Positions 27,043 to 38,483 are shown, counted from the stretch's first letter. The stretch is 64,000 nt of DNA from Alcanivorax sp. (GCF_002726155.1 NZ_PBSH01000008.1:1-64000), one strand, 5' to 3'. Notes: generated by a model from the sequence alone, not told the origin. Program-made: numbers and translations.

Positions 27043-28143
27043 ATGAAATTCTCAATCAATAGAGAACAACTGCTCAAGCCGCTACAGCAGGTCGCCGCCG
27101 TGGTGGAAAAGCGACAGACACTGCCGGTGCTGTCCAACGTCTTGCTGGAGGTGGGCGACGGCCAGCTTTCCATGACCGGGACAGACCTGGAGCTGGAACT
27201 GGTGGCGCGTTTGCCGCTGGAAGGTGAGCAGGAGCCGGGCGAAACCACTGTGCCTGCCCGCAAGCTGGTGGATATTGCCAAGAGTCTGCCGGCAGAGGCC
27301 GATATCCGTTTCGAAGTGGATGGCGAGCGCATGCTGGTCCGCTCCGGCCGCAGCCGTTTTACCCTGTCCACTCTGCCGGCCTCGGAATTCCCCAACCTGG
27401 AAGAAGATGCCGCAGGCAGTAGCCTGGAAATGAAGCCGGATGTGCTACGGGGCTTGATCGATCGCACCGCCTTTTCCATGGCACAGCAGGATGTGCGTTA
27501 TTACCTGAACGGTATGCTGTTTGAGCTCAAGCCGGGTCGTCTGCGCGCCGTGGCCACCGATGGTCACCGCCTGGCGCTGTGTGATGCCGAGCTGGACGCG
27601 CCGGTGGAAGAAGCCTCCGTGATCTTGCCGCGTAAAGGGGTGATGGAACTGTCGCGTATTCTGGGTGACAGCGGTGAGGCAGCTCGCCTGACCATTGGCC
27701 GTAATCACGTCCGCATCGTGGTGGGGGCCATCACCTTCACGTCCAAGCTGGTGGATGGCAAGTTCCCGGAGTACGACCGGGTGATCCCCAAGGAAGGCTC
27801 GCGCAAAGTGGTCGCAGACCGCGAAACCTTGCGCCAGGCGCTGGCCAGGGTGGCGATTCTTTCCAACGAAAAGTACCGCGGCGTGCGGGTGCAGCTGTCT
27901 GAAGGCAGCTTGCGGATTGTGGCAAACAACCCGGAGCAGGAAGAAGCGGAGGAAGAGGTGTCCGTGGATTTCAATGGCTCACCGCTGGAAATCGGCTTTA
28001 ACGTGAGCTACCTGCTGGATGTGCTGAACACCATGGGTGGCACTCAGGCAGAGCTGGAAATGGGTGACAGCAATAGCAGTGCCCTGGTGTTTGACCCTGA
28101 GAGTAAGGCAGCCGTGTATGTGGTTATGCCGATGCGCCTCTGA
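27043..28143 (+). CDS. dnaN: DNA polymerase III sliding clamp (beta subunit)
   Basis: Ring-shaped processivity factor of replication. The 366-residue protein has the three-domain beta-clamp layout, opening MKFSINREQLLKPLQQVAAVVEKRQTLPVLSNVLLEV and ending with the conserved VVMPMRL. It follows dnaA by 51 bp, so the two are probably co-transcribed. Confidence 0.98.
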   Translation: MKFSINREQLLKPLQQVAAVVEKRQTLPVLSNVLLEVGDGQLSMTGTDLELELVARLPLEGEQEPGETTVPARKLVDIAKSLPAEADIRFEVDGERMLVRSGRSRFTLSTLPASEFPNLEEDAAGSSLEMKPDVLRGLIDRTAFSMAQQDVRYYLNGMLFELKPGRLRAVATDGHRLALCDAELDAPVEEASVILPRKGVMELSRILGDSGEAARLTIGRNHVRIVVGAITFTSKLVDGKFPEYDRVIPKEGSRKVVADRETLRQALARVAILSNEKYRGVRVQLSEGSLRIVANNPEQEEAEEEVSVDFNGSPLEIGFNVSYLLDVLNTMGGTQAELEMGDSNSSALVFDPESKAAVYVVMPMRL

Positions 28144-28227
28144 GCATGATGTGTCTTACCGGGGTGGCCGCCACGGCCGCCCCGTCGTTGTTCTCCCCTC
28201 CCCTGTTTCTTTGTTGTTGTCCTCCTG

Positions 28228-29337
28228 ATGCTTAGCCGCCTTCAATTGAGCGATTTCCGTAATTACGGCACCGCAGAGGTGGAGTTGTCCCCGTCGCTGA
28301 ATGTGATCCTGGGGGATAATGGCAGCGGCAAGACCAGTCTTCTTGAAGCAATTTACTTTATTGGCAGCGGTGGCCGTTCGTTTCGGGGCGGTCGTTTGTC
28401 GCGCCTGGTGCGCGATGGTGCGGAAGCAGCCACGCTGTACGCTGAGGTTTCTGCCGCTGAAGAATTGCACCGGCTTGGGGTGCGTCGAACCCCGGGTGGT
28501 ATCGATGCCATCAAGCTGGATGGTCAGACCCCTAAAGCGTTGAGTGAGGTGGCTTCGCTGCTGCCGGTGTTGGCGCTACACCCTACGTCTGTGGAGCTGG
28601 TGTTCGGCTCCTCGCAACTGCGGCGTCGCTTTATGGATTGGGGAATGTTCCACGTGGAACATCAATTCATGCCTGTGTGGCGCGCGGGGTCGGCCGCTTT
28701 GAAGCAGCGTAATGCCCTGCTGCGCACCGGTCGTCCGTCCCCCCGGGAACTGGGCTTTTGGGATCAGCAACTGGCGCAGACTTCTGATAGAATCGAAGGG
28801 TTACGCAGAGGCTATCTGGCTGCGCTACAGCGTGGTTTGGACGAGGTCCTGGCGGTACTGGCTCCTGAGCTGAAAATACGGCTCAGGCTGAATACAGGGC
28901 TGCAGAAAGATGAGTCCTATGGTCAGGCGCTGGATCGACTGCAGCAAGATGATCTCAGGCGAGGTTTTAGCCAGGCTGGATTCCATCGCAGTGATATTCG
29001 TATTGAGAGTCACGGCGTTGTGGCCCGCGATCGTTTATCTCGTGGTCAGGCCAAATTGGTGGCCTATGGCATGGTGCTGGCCCAGCTACCGTTAATTAGC
29101 CAAGCCGGAAAGGTCTGTACCCTGCTGGTGGATGATCTGGCGGCAGAGCTGGATGAAGAGCACCGCAATCAGTTGCTGGGTTATCTGGCCACAACAGGCC
29201 ACCAGACATTGATTACAGCGTTGGACATGCCCCAGTGGGCTGCCATCGTGAATGACAATAACGCATTACAGGCGGTTGAGAGCAAAATGTTCCACGTGGA
29301 ACATGGCAAGCTGCGACCCCTCACCGAGAGCAAATAA
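28228..29337 (+). CDS. recF: Recombination mediator RecF, with two parS sites in the gene
   Basis: SMC-like ATPase that helps load RecA at gaps with RecO and RecR. The 369-residue protein has the Walker A GDNGSGKTSLLEAIY near residue 30, the signature LSRGQAKL near residue 270 and the LLVDDLAAELDEEHR Walker B. The peptide MFHVEH occurs twice, at about residues 140 and 354, because the DNA there is the 16-bp parS sequence. The second copy sits in a short C-terminal tail. It ends 9 bp before gyrB. Confidence 0.96.
   Translation: MLSRLQLSDFRNYGTAEVELSPSLNVILGDNGSGKTSLLEAIYFIGSGGRSFRGGRLSRLVRDGAEAATLYAEVSAAEELHRLGVRRTPGGIDAIKLDGQTPKALSEVASLLPVLALHPTSVELVFGSSQLRRRFMDWGMFHVEHQFMPVWRAGSAALKQRNALLRTGRPSPRELGFWDQQLAQTSDRIEGLRRGYLAALQRGLDEVLAVLAPELKIRLRLNTGLQKDESYGQALDRLQQDDLRRGFSQAGFHRSDIRIESHGVVARDRLSRGQAKLVAYGMVLAQLPLISQAGKVCTLLVDDLAAELDEEHRNQLLGYLATTGHQTLITALDMPQWAAIVNDNNALQAVESKMFHVEHGKLRPLTESK
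28646..28661. other. parS: parS centromere-like site 1
   Basis: TGTTCCACGTGGAACA, a perfect 16-bp palindrome identical to pseudomonad-type ParB-binding parS. It lies inside recF, about 3 kb from oriC. Confidence 0.9.
29288..29303. other. parS: parS centromere-like site 2
   Basis: A second TGTTCCACGTGGAACA, 642 bp from the first and near the recF stop. Both copies also share the flanking A and T, making an 18-bp match. Confidence 0.9.
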
Positions 29338-31764
<2,427 letters not shown>

Positions 31765-31800
31765 AGAGACGCTGCATGCTTCATGCGGCAAGCAACACGC
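31765..31800 (+). repeat. 3'-UTR GACGC module (gyrB copy)
   Basis: Directly after the TAA: AGAGACGCTGCATGC, then TTCATGC and GCAACACGC units, then the terminator. It faces the H-NS-gene copy across the shared hairpin, so the pair forms inverted arms. Confidence 0.65.
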
Positions 31801-31804
31801 ATAA

Positions 31805-31832
31805 AAAAAGCGAACCTTCGGGTTCGCTTTTT
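31805..31832. terminator. Bidirectional terminator between gyrB and the H-NS-like gene
   Basis: AAAAAGCGAACC-TTCG-GGTTCGCTTTTT, a perfect 12-bp stem with a tetraloop and T runs on both strands, placed between convergent genes. Confidence 0.95.
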
Positions 31833-31860
31833 CGTGGTGCCTGTAGCGTGTAGCGTCTCT
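31833..31860 (-). repeat. 3'-UTR GACGC module (H-NS gene copy)
   Basis: On the minus strand, 3 nt after the stop: AGAGACGCTACACGCTACAG, then GCACCACG, then the terminator. Confidence 0.65.
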
Positions 31861-31863
31861 TGA

Positions 31864-32220
31864 TTACACCAAAAAATCGTCCAGATTGGCGCCTTTGCTC
31901 AGGGCATCCTGCAACCACAGCGGGCGTTTTCCGCGGCCGGTCCAGGTGTTGCTGCTGTTGTTCGGGTCGCGGAACTTTACTTTGGCCGGACGGCGAACGC
32001 CGGTTTTTTTCTTGGCGGCTTTTTTGCGTGTGGTTTTCTTCTTGTCGGCAGCATTTTTAAGCAGGTCCTGGGGATCAACACCCAGATCCTTGGCCATTTT
32101 TTCCAGTACTGCCTGGGCATTTTTCAATTCGGCCTTACGCTTTTTGTCGAGCGCAGACTCTGCCTGTTTGATCAGTTTTTCCAGCTCGTCGACAGACAGT
32201 TCGTCAAGATTGATGCTCAT
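31864..32220 (-). CDS. H-NS-family nucleoid-associated protein
   Basis: A 118-residue DNA-binding protein expected to coat and silence AT-rich DNA. Residues 1-55 form an oligomerisation coiled coil (ELEKLIKQAESALDKKRKAEL), followed by a Lys-rich linker and the C-terminal H-NS motif FRDPNNSSNTWTGRGKRPLWL with the TWTGRG hook that enters the minor groove. The upstream 190 bp are AT-rich, which fits autoregulation. The four-gene operon at 15-21 kb has an AT-rich leader and is a candidate target. Confidence 0.93.
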   Translation of the reverse strand: MSINLDELSVDELEKLIKQAESALDKKRKAELKNAQAVLEKMAKDLGVDPQDLLKNAADKKKTTRKKAAKKKTGVRRPAKVKFRDPNNSSNTWTGRGKRPLWLQDALSKGANLDDFLV

Positions 32221-32410
32221 TAAGGTGCCCTTGTTTTAGGTCATTGAATAACGGCAAAGACTGTAATTATTTTAATGGGCATTGGCAATATAGAGACTTG
32301 AACGCCGAGCGGAAAATAAAAAAATACGGAGGTTCGGAATAATATTTCCACCGCGGTGATTATAAAATCACCGCCTTCCTGCCATTTTTGTGAATAACAC
32401 GCACCGGCTG

Positions 32411-33139
32411 TTAACCGGGGTAATGCTCCATAATCCACTGTTGGGCTTCAGCGCTGACTTGTTTGGCTTTTTTATTGTGCGTGTCGATGGGAGGGCTGAT
32501 ACGCAGTGTGATGGTGCCGGGGTAACGCACCCAGGTTTTGCGGGGCCAGCAATCACCACTGTTATGGGTCAAGGCGATGACAGGCACCCCGGCCTGCGTG
32601 GCCAGCATGCTGCCACCGTGGTTGAACTTGCCATGGGTACCTGGGGCTTGTCGGGAGCCTTCCGGGAAAATTACCACCCGCAGTCCACGCTTGAGGCGCT
32701 GCTTACCCTGGGACAGCACCGATTTTAACGCGGCCTTGCCATCGCTGCGGTTAATACGAATGGGATTAAGCAGTGCCAACCCCCAGCCAAAGAAAGGGAT
32801 CCACAGCAGTTCCCGTTTCAGCACCGTGGCTTGCGGGCTGATCAGCACCTGCAGGTAAAAGGTTTCCCAGCTGCTTTGGTGGTTGGCAAGAATGACATAG
32901 GGGGCATCCGTCAGGTATTCCCTTCCTTCCACGTTCACGGTGATGCGGTTGAGGCGGTGGTCCAGCCACATGGCAAAACGGGTCCACAGGTTAATAAACC
33001 GGTGGCGGGCGCGCAGCGGCAGGAAGGGGCCAACCAGGACACAGAGGAAACTGTGGAAAATACCGGCAAGGTTATACAGCACAAAAAACAACGCGCTGCG
33101 GACCTTGATCGACAGCGACGGTGGCGCGTGCTGTGTCAT
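32411..33139 (-). CDS. 1-acyl-sn-glycerol-3-phosphate acyltransferase (PlsC family)
   Basis: Predicted to acylate lysophosphatidic acid to phosphatidic acid at the inner membrane. The 242-residue protein has an N-terminal hydrophobic segment (residues 13-42), the catalytic motif NHQSSWETF in which the usual HX4D is HX4E (H87, E92), and FPEGSRQAPG as motif III. The HX4E form occurs in a recognised branch of proteobacterial PlsC proteins. It begins 2 bp after the gmhB stop, so the two are co-translated. Confidence 0.88.
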   Translation of the reverse strand: MTQHAPPSLSIKVRSALFFVLYNLAGIFHSFLCVLVGPFLPLRARHRFINLWTRFAMWLDHRLNRITVNVEGREYLTDAPYVILANHQSSWETFYLQVLISPQATVLKRELLWIPFFGWGLALLNPIRINRSDGKAALKSVLSQGKQRLKRGLRVVIFPEGSRQAPGTHGKFNHGGSMLATQAGVPVIALTHNSGDCWPRKTWVRYPGTITLRISPPIDTHNKKAKQVSAEAQQWIMEHYPG

Positions 33140-33141
33140 GC

Positions 33142-33684
33142 CTATTCCTTCAAGATGTGATCTGCAAAGTCAGCCAGTGAGTCGTAAATGGCAACCGGGC
33201 CCAGGGATTCAGGCAGACCTTTTTCCAGAGTCTTGTTCCCTTTGCCGGTTCGCACCAGTACCGGTGCGCAATGGCGAGCGACTCCCGCTTCAAGATCCCT
33301 AAGGCTATCACCAATCAGGGGCGCACCGGTGACATCGCCATACTCGGTAACAATCTGGTCGATCAGGCCTGGCAGCGGCTTGCGACAATCACAGCCGTCA
33401 TCGGGTCCGTGGGGGCAATAGACGATCTTGCCCAGCGCACCGCCCTGCTCCGCCACCAACTCACGCAGGCGCGCGTGCATGGCATCCAGGGTGGCCACAT
33501 CATAATAGCCACGGCCAATACCGGACTGGTTGGTGGCCACAGTGACGGTATAACCCGCCTGGCTCAAACGGGCGATGGCCTCGATGCTGCCGGGGATGGG
33601 AATCCATTCGTCCACGGTCTTGATGTAGGCATCGGAGTCCTCGTTGATGACCCCGTCGCGATCCAGAATGATGAGTTTGTTCAT
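33142..33684 (-). CDS. gmhB: D-glycero-beta-D-manno-heptose 1,7-bisphosphate 7-phosphatase
   Basis: Removes the 7-phosphate in ADP-heptose synthesis for the LPS inner core. The 180-residue HAD-superfamily protein has the nucleophile motif LDRDGVINED (D8, D10), a zinc-binding CPHGPDDGCDCRKP loop and the C-terminal GDSLRDLEAG motif. It lies between glyS and plsC; a similar glyQS-gmhB-plsC order is common in pseudomonads. Confidence 0.93.
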   Translation of the reverse strand: MNKLIILDRDGVINEDSDAYIKTVDEWIPIPGSIEAIARLSQAGYTVTVATNQSGIGRGYYDVATLDAMHARLRELVAEQGGALGKIVYCPHGPDDGCDCRKPLPGLIDQIVTEYGDVTGAPLIGDSLRDLEAGVARHCAPVLVRTGKGNKTLEKGLPESLGPVAIYDSLADFADHILKE

Positions 33685-33707
33685 GGGGCTTGTCTTCTCT
33701 CTTTACC

Positions 33708-33727
33708 GCCGGAGCGCCGCTCCTACC
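33708..33727. repeat. REP-like fragment
   Basis: CCGGAGCGCCGCTCCTACCG, a single small palindrome core of the GTAGGAGCG repeat family between glyS and gmhB. Confidence 0.45.
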
Positions 33728-33737
33728 GCGATATACA

Positions 33738-33764
33738 CAAAGGCCGCTGATTTAGCGGCCTTTG
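33738..33764 (-). terminator. Hairpin downstream of glyS
   Basis: CAAAGGCCGCT pairs over 11 bp with AGCGGCCTTTG around a 5-nt loop. The T tract is short, so termination may be partial; gmhB downstream may still be read through. Confidence 0.6.
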
Positions 33765-33769
33765 ATTTA

Positions 33770-33804
33770 GCGTGTTGCATGATGCGCCGGGCGTACTGCG
33801 TCTC
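33770..33804 (-). repeat. 3'-UTR GACGC module (glyS copy)
   Basis: On the minus strand directly after the TAA: GAGACGCAGTACGC, then CATGCAACACGC, then the hairpin. Confidence 0.6.
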
Positions 33805-35877
33805 TTATTCCTGCAACAGACTGATGTCCGCCACGTTCAGGAACAGGTCACGCAGGAACGCCAGCAGCGCCAGCCGGTTGTTGCGCACCGCTTCATCGTC
33901 GGCCATTACCATTACCGTCTCGAAGAAGGCATCCACCGGTTCGCGCAGATCTGCGAGCATTTCCAGGACGCTGGCGTAGTCGCCGGCTTCCAGTAGTTCG
34001 TAGGACTGCTCAAAGGCGCCAACCACCATATTGGTTAGGGTCTTTTCGGCCTCATCTTCCAGCAAGGCGCCATCGATTTCCTCTGGCGGTGCGCTGTCCA
34101 GCTTGGCCAGGATGTTGGACACTCGCTTGTTGGCGGCGGCCAGTGCCTGGGCTTCCTCGCGCTGCTGGAAAGCCGCCACGGCTTTCACCCGGCGATCAAA
34201 ATCCAGAGGCTTTCTGCAGGCATCGTCGATGGCCAGCACCGACAGGATCACCGGGGTGGCAATGCCCTGCTCCTGATAGATGGCGCGGTAGCGACCCTTG
34301 ATAAAGTCGAAGGCGTCTTCCACCTGGCCGGCATCAATGCGTTCGCCCAGTTGTGCGGCGGCCTGGTCCAGCAGTTCACGCAGATCCAGGGCCAGTTCAT
34401 TTTCAATAATGATGCGCAGCACGCCGAGGGTTGCGCGACGCAGCGCGTACGGGTCTTTGGTGCCACTGGGTTTCTGGCCGATACCGAAAATGCCCACCAG
34501 GGTGTCGATCTTGTCGGCCAGGGACACCGCCATGCCGGTTTTGCTCTGCGGCAAGGTATCGCCGGCAAAGCGTGGCAGGTATTGCTCATACAGGGCCTTG
34601 GCGACCTCGTCTGGCTGGCCTTCGCGCTGGGCAAGGTAGAAACCCATGATGCCCTGCATGGTGTCGAACTCGCCGACCATTTCGCTGTTCAGGTCGGCCT
34701 TGCTCAGTTCGCCGGCCAGCTTGGCGTTGTCTGCGTTACCACCGATTTGCCCGGCAATCACGGCGGCCAGACTGCCGATGCGCTGGCACTTGTCGGCCAC
34801 GGTACCCAGCTGTTGCTGGAATACCACATTGGCCAGCCCTTCGGCGTGCTGGGCCAGGGTGCGCTTGCAATCGTTGTCGTAGAAGAAAGCGGCATCGGCC
34901 AGGCGCGGGCGAATCACTTTTTCGTTGCCGTGGATCACCTGTTGGGGGTCTTTGGACTGGATATTACTGATGGTAATAAAGCGGGGCATCAGCTTGCCGT
35001 CAGCATCCAGCACCGAGAAGTATTTCTGGTGTTCTTCCATGGCGCTGATCAGGGCTTCCTGGGGAACGCGCAGGAAGTCGTCATCGAAGCTGCCCATTAG
35101 CGCTTCGGGCCATTCCACCAGAGCGGTGACTTCGTTGAGCAGGTCCGGATCGATCTGGGCCACACCGCCTGCCTTTTTACCAGCCGCCAGGGTCTGTTCT
35201 TCGATCATGGCTTTACGGCGATCAAAGTCAGCGAGGACGTGGCCGTCTTGTTCTATGCGCTGGGCATACTCGCCAGCGGTCGCCAGGTCGATAGCGCCCG
35301 GTGCATGGAAGCGGTGGCCATAGCTGGTGCGGCCGGATTGCAGATCCAGCAATTCGAAGGGAATCACCTCGTCCCCGAACAGTGCCACCAGCCAGTGGGC
35401 GGGACGCACAAACTGGACCTTGCGCTTGCCCCAGCGCATACGCTTGGGAATGGGCAGTTTCTGGATAGCCTGGGTGAAAAAGGCGGGGATCAGTTCGGCG
35501 GCGTTTTTGCCCTTCTCGGTGATCTGTGCCACCAGGCGTTCGCCCTTGCCGGTGTCCTGACGACCCAGCTGGTCCACGGTCAGGCCCAGTGAAGCGGCAA
35601 AACCCTGGGCGGCCTTGGTGGGGTTGCCGTCGCTGTCGAAGGCGGCCTGCACGGCGGGGCCCTGGCGCTCGATATCGCGATCGGCCTGTTTCTCGTCCAG
35701 ATCACGCACCAGCAAGGCCAGACGGCGAGGGGCGGCAAAGCGTTCCACGTTACCGTGGTTGAGGCCGGCCTCATCCAGTTGGCGAACAAATTCGTCGGTG
35801 AGCGCGGCACTCAGTGATGCCAGCGCTTTCGGGGGCAGCTCTTCGGTGCCCAGTTCAATCAGCAAATCCCGGGACAT
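33805..35877 (-). CDS. glyS: Glycyl-tRNA synthetase beta subunit
   Basis: Beta chain of the alpha2beta2 glycyl-tRNA synthetase, involved in tRNA binding. The 690-residue protein opens with the invariant DLLIELGTEELPPKAL, has KRMRWG near residue 140 and the HD-like and DALR-type anticodon-binding regions at the C-terminus. Its ATG overlaps the glyQ stop by 1 bp (TAATG), so the subunits are made in a coupled way. Confidence 0.97.
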   Translation of the reverse strand: MSRDLLIELGTEELPPKALASLSAALTDEFVRQLDEAGLNHGNVERFAAPRRLALLVRDLDEKQADRDIERQGPAVQAAFDSDGNPTKAAQGFAASLGLTVDQLGRQDTGKGERLVAQITEKGKNAAELIPAFFTQAIQKLPIPKRMRWGKRKVQFVRPAHWLVALFGDEVIPFELLDLQSGRTSYGHRFHAPGAIDLATAGEYAQRIEQDGHVLADFDRRKAMIEEQTLAAGKKAGGVAQIDPDLLNEVTALVEWPEALMGSFDDDFLRVPQEALISAMEEHQKYFSVLDADGKLMPRFITISNIQSKDPQQVIHGNEKVIRPRLADAAFFYDNDCKRTLAQHAEGLANVVFQQQLGTVADKCQRIGSLAAVIAGQIGGNADNAKLAGELSKADLNSEMVGEFDTMQGIMGFYLAQREGQPDEVAKALYEQYLPRFAGDTLPQSKTGMAVSLADKIDTLVGIFGIGQKPSGTKDPYALRRATLGVLRIIIENELALDLRELLDQAAAQLGERIDAGQVEDAFDFIKGRYRAIYQEQGIATPVILSVLAIDDACRKPLDFDRRVKAVAAFQQREEAQALAAANKRVSNILAKLDSAPPEEIDGALLEDEAEKTLTNMVVGAFEQSYELLEAGDYASVLEMLADLREPVDAFFETVMVMADDEAVRNNRLALLAFLRDLFLNVADISLLQE

Positions 35878-36884
35878 TATTGCTTCCCCTTCTTTCTATC
35901 GCCTTTCTCGGCGGCGCCTTTTTTAGCGGCCTTGTCATCCTGCTTTTGCAGCTCTGCCATCACTTCGTCGCGAATGGTGTCATCCGCCATGGGGAAGCCC
36001 AGCGAACGGCGCTTGTCGAAATAGGCCTGGGCCACGGCCCGGGCCAGGGTGCGCACACGCAAAATAAAGCGTTGGCGTTCGGTGACCGAAATGGCCTTGC
36101 GCGCATCCAGCAGGTTGAAGGTGTGGGAGGCCTTCAGGACATATTCATAGGCCGGCAGCGGGAGGCCGGCGTCGATCAGTTTGGTGGACTCGCCCTCGAA
36201 CAAATCGAACTGCTTGAACAGCTCGTCCACGTTGGCGTGTTCAAAGTTGAAGGTGGACATTTCCACTTCGTTTTGCAGGAACACGTCACCGTAGGTGACT
36301 TTACCGAAGGGGCCGTCGGACCACACCAGGTCGTACACCGAATCCACGCCCTGGATGTACATGGCCAGGCGCTCCAGGCCGTAGGTGATTTCCCCGGTGA
36401 CTGGATAGCAGTCGATGCCGCCCACCTGCTGGAAGTAGGTAAACTGGGTAACTTCCATGCCGTTGAGCCACACTTCCCAGCCCAGACCCCAGGCGCCCAG
36501 CGTGGGCGATTCCCAGTTGTCTTCCACGAAACGGATATCGTGGACCAGCGGATCAAAGCCGAGCATACGCAGCGACCCCAGATACAGCTCCTGGATATTG
36601 TCCGGCGATGGCTTCAATACCACCTGGAACTGGTAATAGTGCTGCAGCCGGTTGGGGTTTTCCCCGTAGCGGCCGTCGGTGGGTCGACGGGACGGCTGCA
36701 CATAGGCACTGTTCCAGTTTTCCGGGCCGATGGCGCGCAGGAAGGTGGAGGGGTGAAAAGTGCCCGCGCCCACTTCCATATCCAGCGGCTGCACAACGAC
36801 ACAGCCCTGCTCCGCCCAGTATTGTTGCAGAGCCAGAATCAGGCCCTGAAAAGTCAAAATATCCGTTTGCGGTTGTTCCGCCAT
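35877..36884 (-). CDS. glyQ: Glycyl-tRNA synthetase alpha subunit
   Basis: Catalytic alpha chain, class II synthetase fold. The 335-residue protein opens with [20 protein letters not shown], has [17 protein letters not shown] (motif 2 region) and the [20 protein letters not shown] segment. The C-terminal tail is lysine-rich ([19 protein letters not shown]), an extension beyond the usual ~300-residue core. Confidence 0.97.
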   Translation of the reverse strand: MAEQPQTDILTFQGLILALQQYWAEQGCVVVQPLDMEVGAGTFHPSTFLRAIGPENWNSAYVQPSRRPTDGRYGENPNRLQHYYQFQVVLKPSPDNIQELYLGSLRMLGFDPLVHDIRFVEDNWESPTLGAWGLGWEVWLNGMEVTQFTYFQQVGGIDCYPVTGEITYGLERLAMYIQGVDSVYDLVWSDGPFGKVTYGDVFLQNEVEMSTFNFEHANVDELFKQFDLFEGESTKLIDAGLPLPAYEYVLKASHTFNLLDARKAISVTERQRFILRVRTLARAVAQAYFDKRRSLGFPMADDTIRDEVMAELQKQDDKAAKKGAAEKGDRKKGKQ

Positions 36885-37109
36885 GGTGAATCCTGTTATT
36901 CGGTAAAAGTATTCCGGTACCCGATGGTGACAATTTATCGCGAGGGATTGCCGCGAAAGGCGCCAAGTATACCGGCCCGGCCCGGTCGGTGATACCGGTG
37001 GCGGCCCCGGCAGGATACTGACAACACGGTGTCAGTAGACTGGCGCTAGAATGCGGATCGGGAACGGCGGAAGATAAACGCCCAGTCAGGTTCACTACAG
37101 GGAAGAATA

Positions 37110-37826
37110 ATGCGTCGAGCAGAGCGCCTGTTTCAGATCGTGCAGGTTATTGGGGCCAGCCAGTGGACCACTGCCCAGGCGCTGGCCGAACGGCTGCAGG
37201 TGTCCGAACGGACCATATACCGGGATGTGGACCATTTGTCGGCCAGTGGCGTGCCGTTGTATTCCCAGGCGGGTAAAGGTTACGCCCTGCTGGAAGGCTA
37301 TCAGCTGCCGCCGTTGATGTTCAGCGTGGAAGAATGGCAGGCCTTGCTGACCGGCCTGTCCATGGCCCAGGGCTGGGCCGGTCAGCGCCAGGCCGAGGCG
37401 CTGCGTGCGGTGCAGGAAAAGCTGGCCATGGCTGTGCCCAGCCACCTGCGTGCGCTGGCCTCGCCGGTGTCGGCCCCGGCCTTGCCGGAACGGCGCATGC
37501 TCGGGGCGTTGCTGGATCCGCTACAGCGGGCCATTCGCGAACGCAGCAAGGTGCGAGTGCATTATCGTGACGTTCAGGAGCAGTTCAGCAAGCGGGTCAT
37601 CTGGCCGCTGGGGCTGTATTTCTGGGGCCACTGCTGGACGCTGGTGGGCTGGTGTGAATTGCGCAAAGCGTTTCGCCATTTCCGGGTGGACCGTATCGTG
37701 ATTCTGCAGACCCTGAGCGACCGTTATCCGCATCTGCCCGGCCACACCCTGGCCGATTATGAAGCCGCCATGGACGCGCGGTGTACCGACCCACAGTCCA
37801 CCGTCGAGGAGAAAACACCATCATGA
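37110..37826 (+). CDS. WYL-domain HTH transcriptional regulator (YafY type)
   Basis: A 238-residue DeoR-like regulator: N-terminal winged helix (TAQALAERLQVSERTIYRDVDHLSASGVPL, residues 20-50) and a WYL domain in the second half (VHYRDVQEQFSKRVIWPLGLYFWGHCWTLVGWCELR). WYL proteins often sense nucleic acids or nucleotides and control DNA-damage or defence genes. Its stop overlaps the ATG of the downstream glycosylase by 4 bp, so both are made together. A TGACA-N6-TGTCA inverted repeat at 37019-37034 is a possible own operator. Confidence 0.9.
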   Translation: MRRAERLFQIVQVIGASQWTTAQALAERLQVSERTIYRDVDHLSASGVPLYSQAGKGYALLEGYQLPPLMFSVEEWQALLTGLSMAQGWAGQRQAEALRAVQEKLAMAVPSHLRALASPVSAPALPERRMLGALLDPLQRAIRERSKVRVHYRDVQEQFSKRVIWPLGLYFWGHCWTLVGWCELRKAFRHFRVDRIVILQTLSDRYPHLPGHTLADYEAAMDARCTDPQSTVEEKTPS

Positions 37827-38386
37827 ACGACCGTTGCCCCTGGTGCGGGGATGATCCGCTCTATCAGCACTACCACGACCACGAGTGGGGTGTACCCGAC
37901 CATGACGACCGCAGCCTGTTCGAGTGCCTGAATCTGGAGGGGGCCCAGGCCGGATTGAGCTGGATTACCGTGCTGCGTAAACGGGAGCATTACCGGCAGG
38001 TGTTCGATGGCTTCGATGCCGAGAAGGTGGCGCGTTATGACGAGGCCAAGGTGGCCGCGTTACTGGCCGACCCGGGGATTATCCGCAACCGCCTGAAAGT
38101 GGCGGCGACCATCGGTAACGCCCATGCGTACCTGACCCTGCGTGATGAGGGTCTGACCTTGAGTGATTTCCTCTGGGATTTTGTCGACGGCAGCCCGCAG
38201 ATCAACCACTTCCGCAGCCTCAAGGAGGTGCCGGCCACCACCCCGGTGGCCGAGGCCATGAGCAAGGCCCTAAAAAAACGCGGCTTCAAATTTGTCGGCC
38301 CCACCATTGTGTATGCCTTCATGCAGGCCACCGGCATGGTCAACGACCACCTGATCAGCTGCCCGCGGCACCGGCAGTTGGCCTGA
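37823..38386 (+). CDS. tag: DNA-3-methyladenine glycosylase I
   Basis: Removes 3-methyladenine from alkylated DNA. The 187-residue protein opens MNDRCPWCGDDPLYQHYHDHEWGVP, matching the zinc-linked N-terminus of Tag (C5, H18), has the LEGAQAGLSWITVL catalytic region near residue 37, and ends with NDHLISCPRH supplying the second His/Cys pair. The start at 37823 overlaps the WYL regulator stop (ATGA). Confidence 0.95.
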   Translation: MNDRCPWCGDDPLYQHYHDHEWGVPDHDDRSLFECLNLEGAQAGLSWITVLRKREHYRQVFDGFDAEKVARYDEAKVAALLADPGIIRNRLKVAATIGNAHAYLTLRDEGLTLSDFLWDFVDGSPQINHFRSLKEVPATTPVAEAMSKALKKRGFKFVGPTIVYAFMQATGMVNDHLISCPRHRQLA

Positions 38387-38394
38387 CATCGCCA

Positions 38395-38426
38395 CCGCAG
38401 GAGCGCCGCCAGCGACGCTCCTGCGG
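38395..38426. repeat. REP-like hairpin downstream of tag
   Basis: CCGCAGGAGCG pairs perfectly over 11 bp with CGCTCCTGCGG around a 10-nt loop. It belongs to the GGAGCG repeat family and may act as a weak terminator, although there is no T run. Confidence 0.6.
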
Positions 38427-38483
38427 CCCAGGGTAAAAAGTTGGTACACCCCTTGCTGAGGTTGTTCTCACAAGGAGAGTGTT

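Noticed and set aside
28163..28185. Terminator between dnaN and recF
   Set aside because: GGGGTGGCCG/CGGCCGCCCC can form a hairpin but there is no T run, and recF needs read-through from dnaN; at most a weak attenuator.
32867..32884. HX4E instead of HX4D as a broken active site in the gmhB-linked PlsC protein
   Set aside because: The NHQSxWET form is a known branch of proteobacterial PlsC proteins; all other motifs are intact, so it is not treated as a defect.
36885..37109. tRNA or small RNA between glyQ and the WYL gene
   Set aside because: No tRNA-like TTCGA arm or cloverleaf could be drawn; only GC-rich short palindromes are present.
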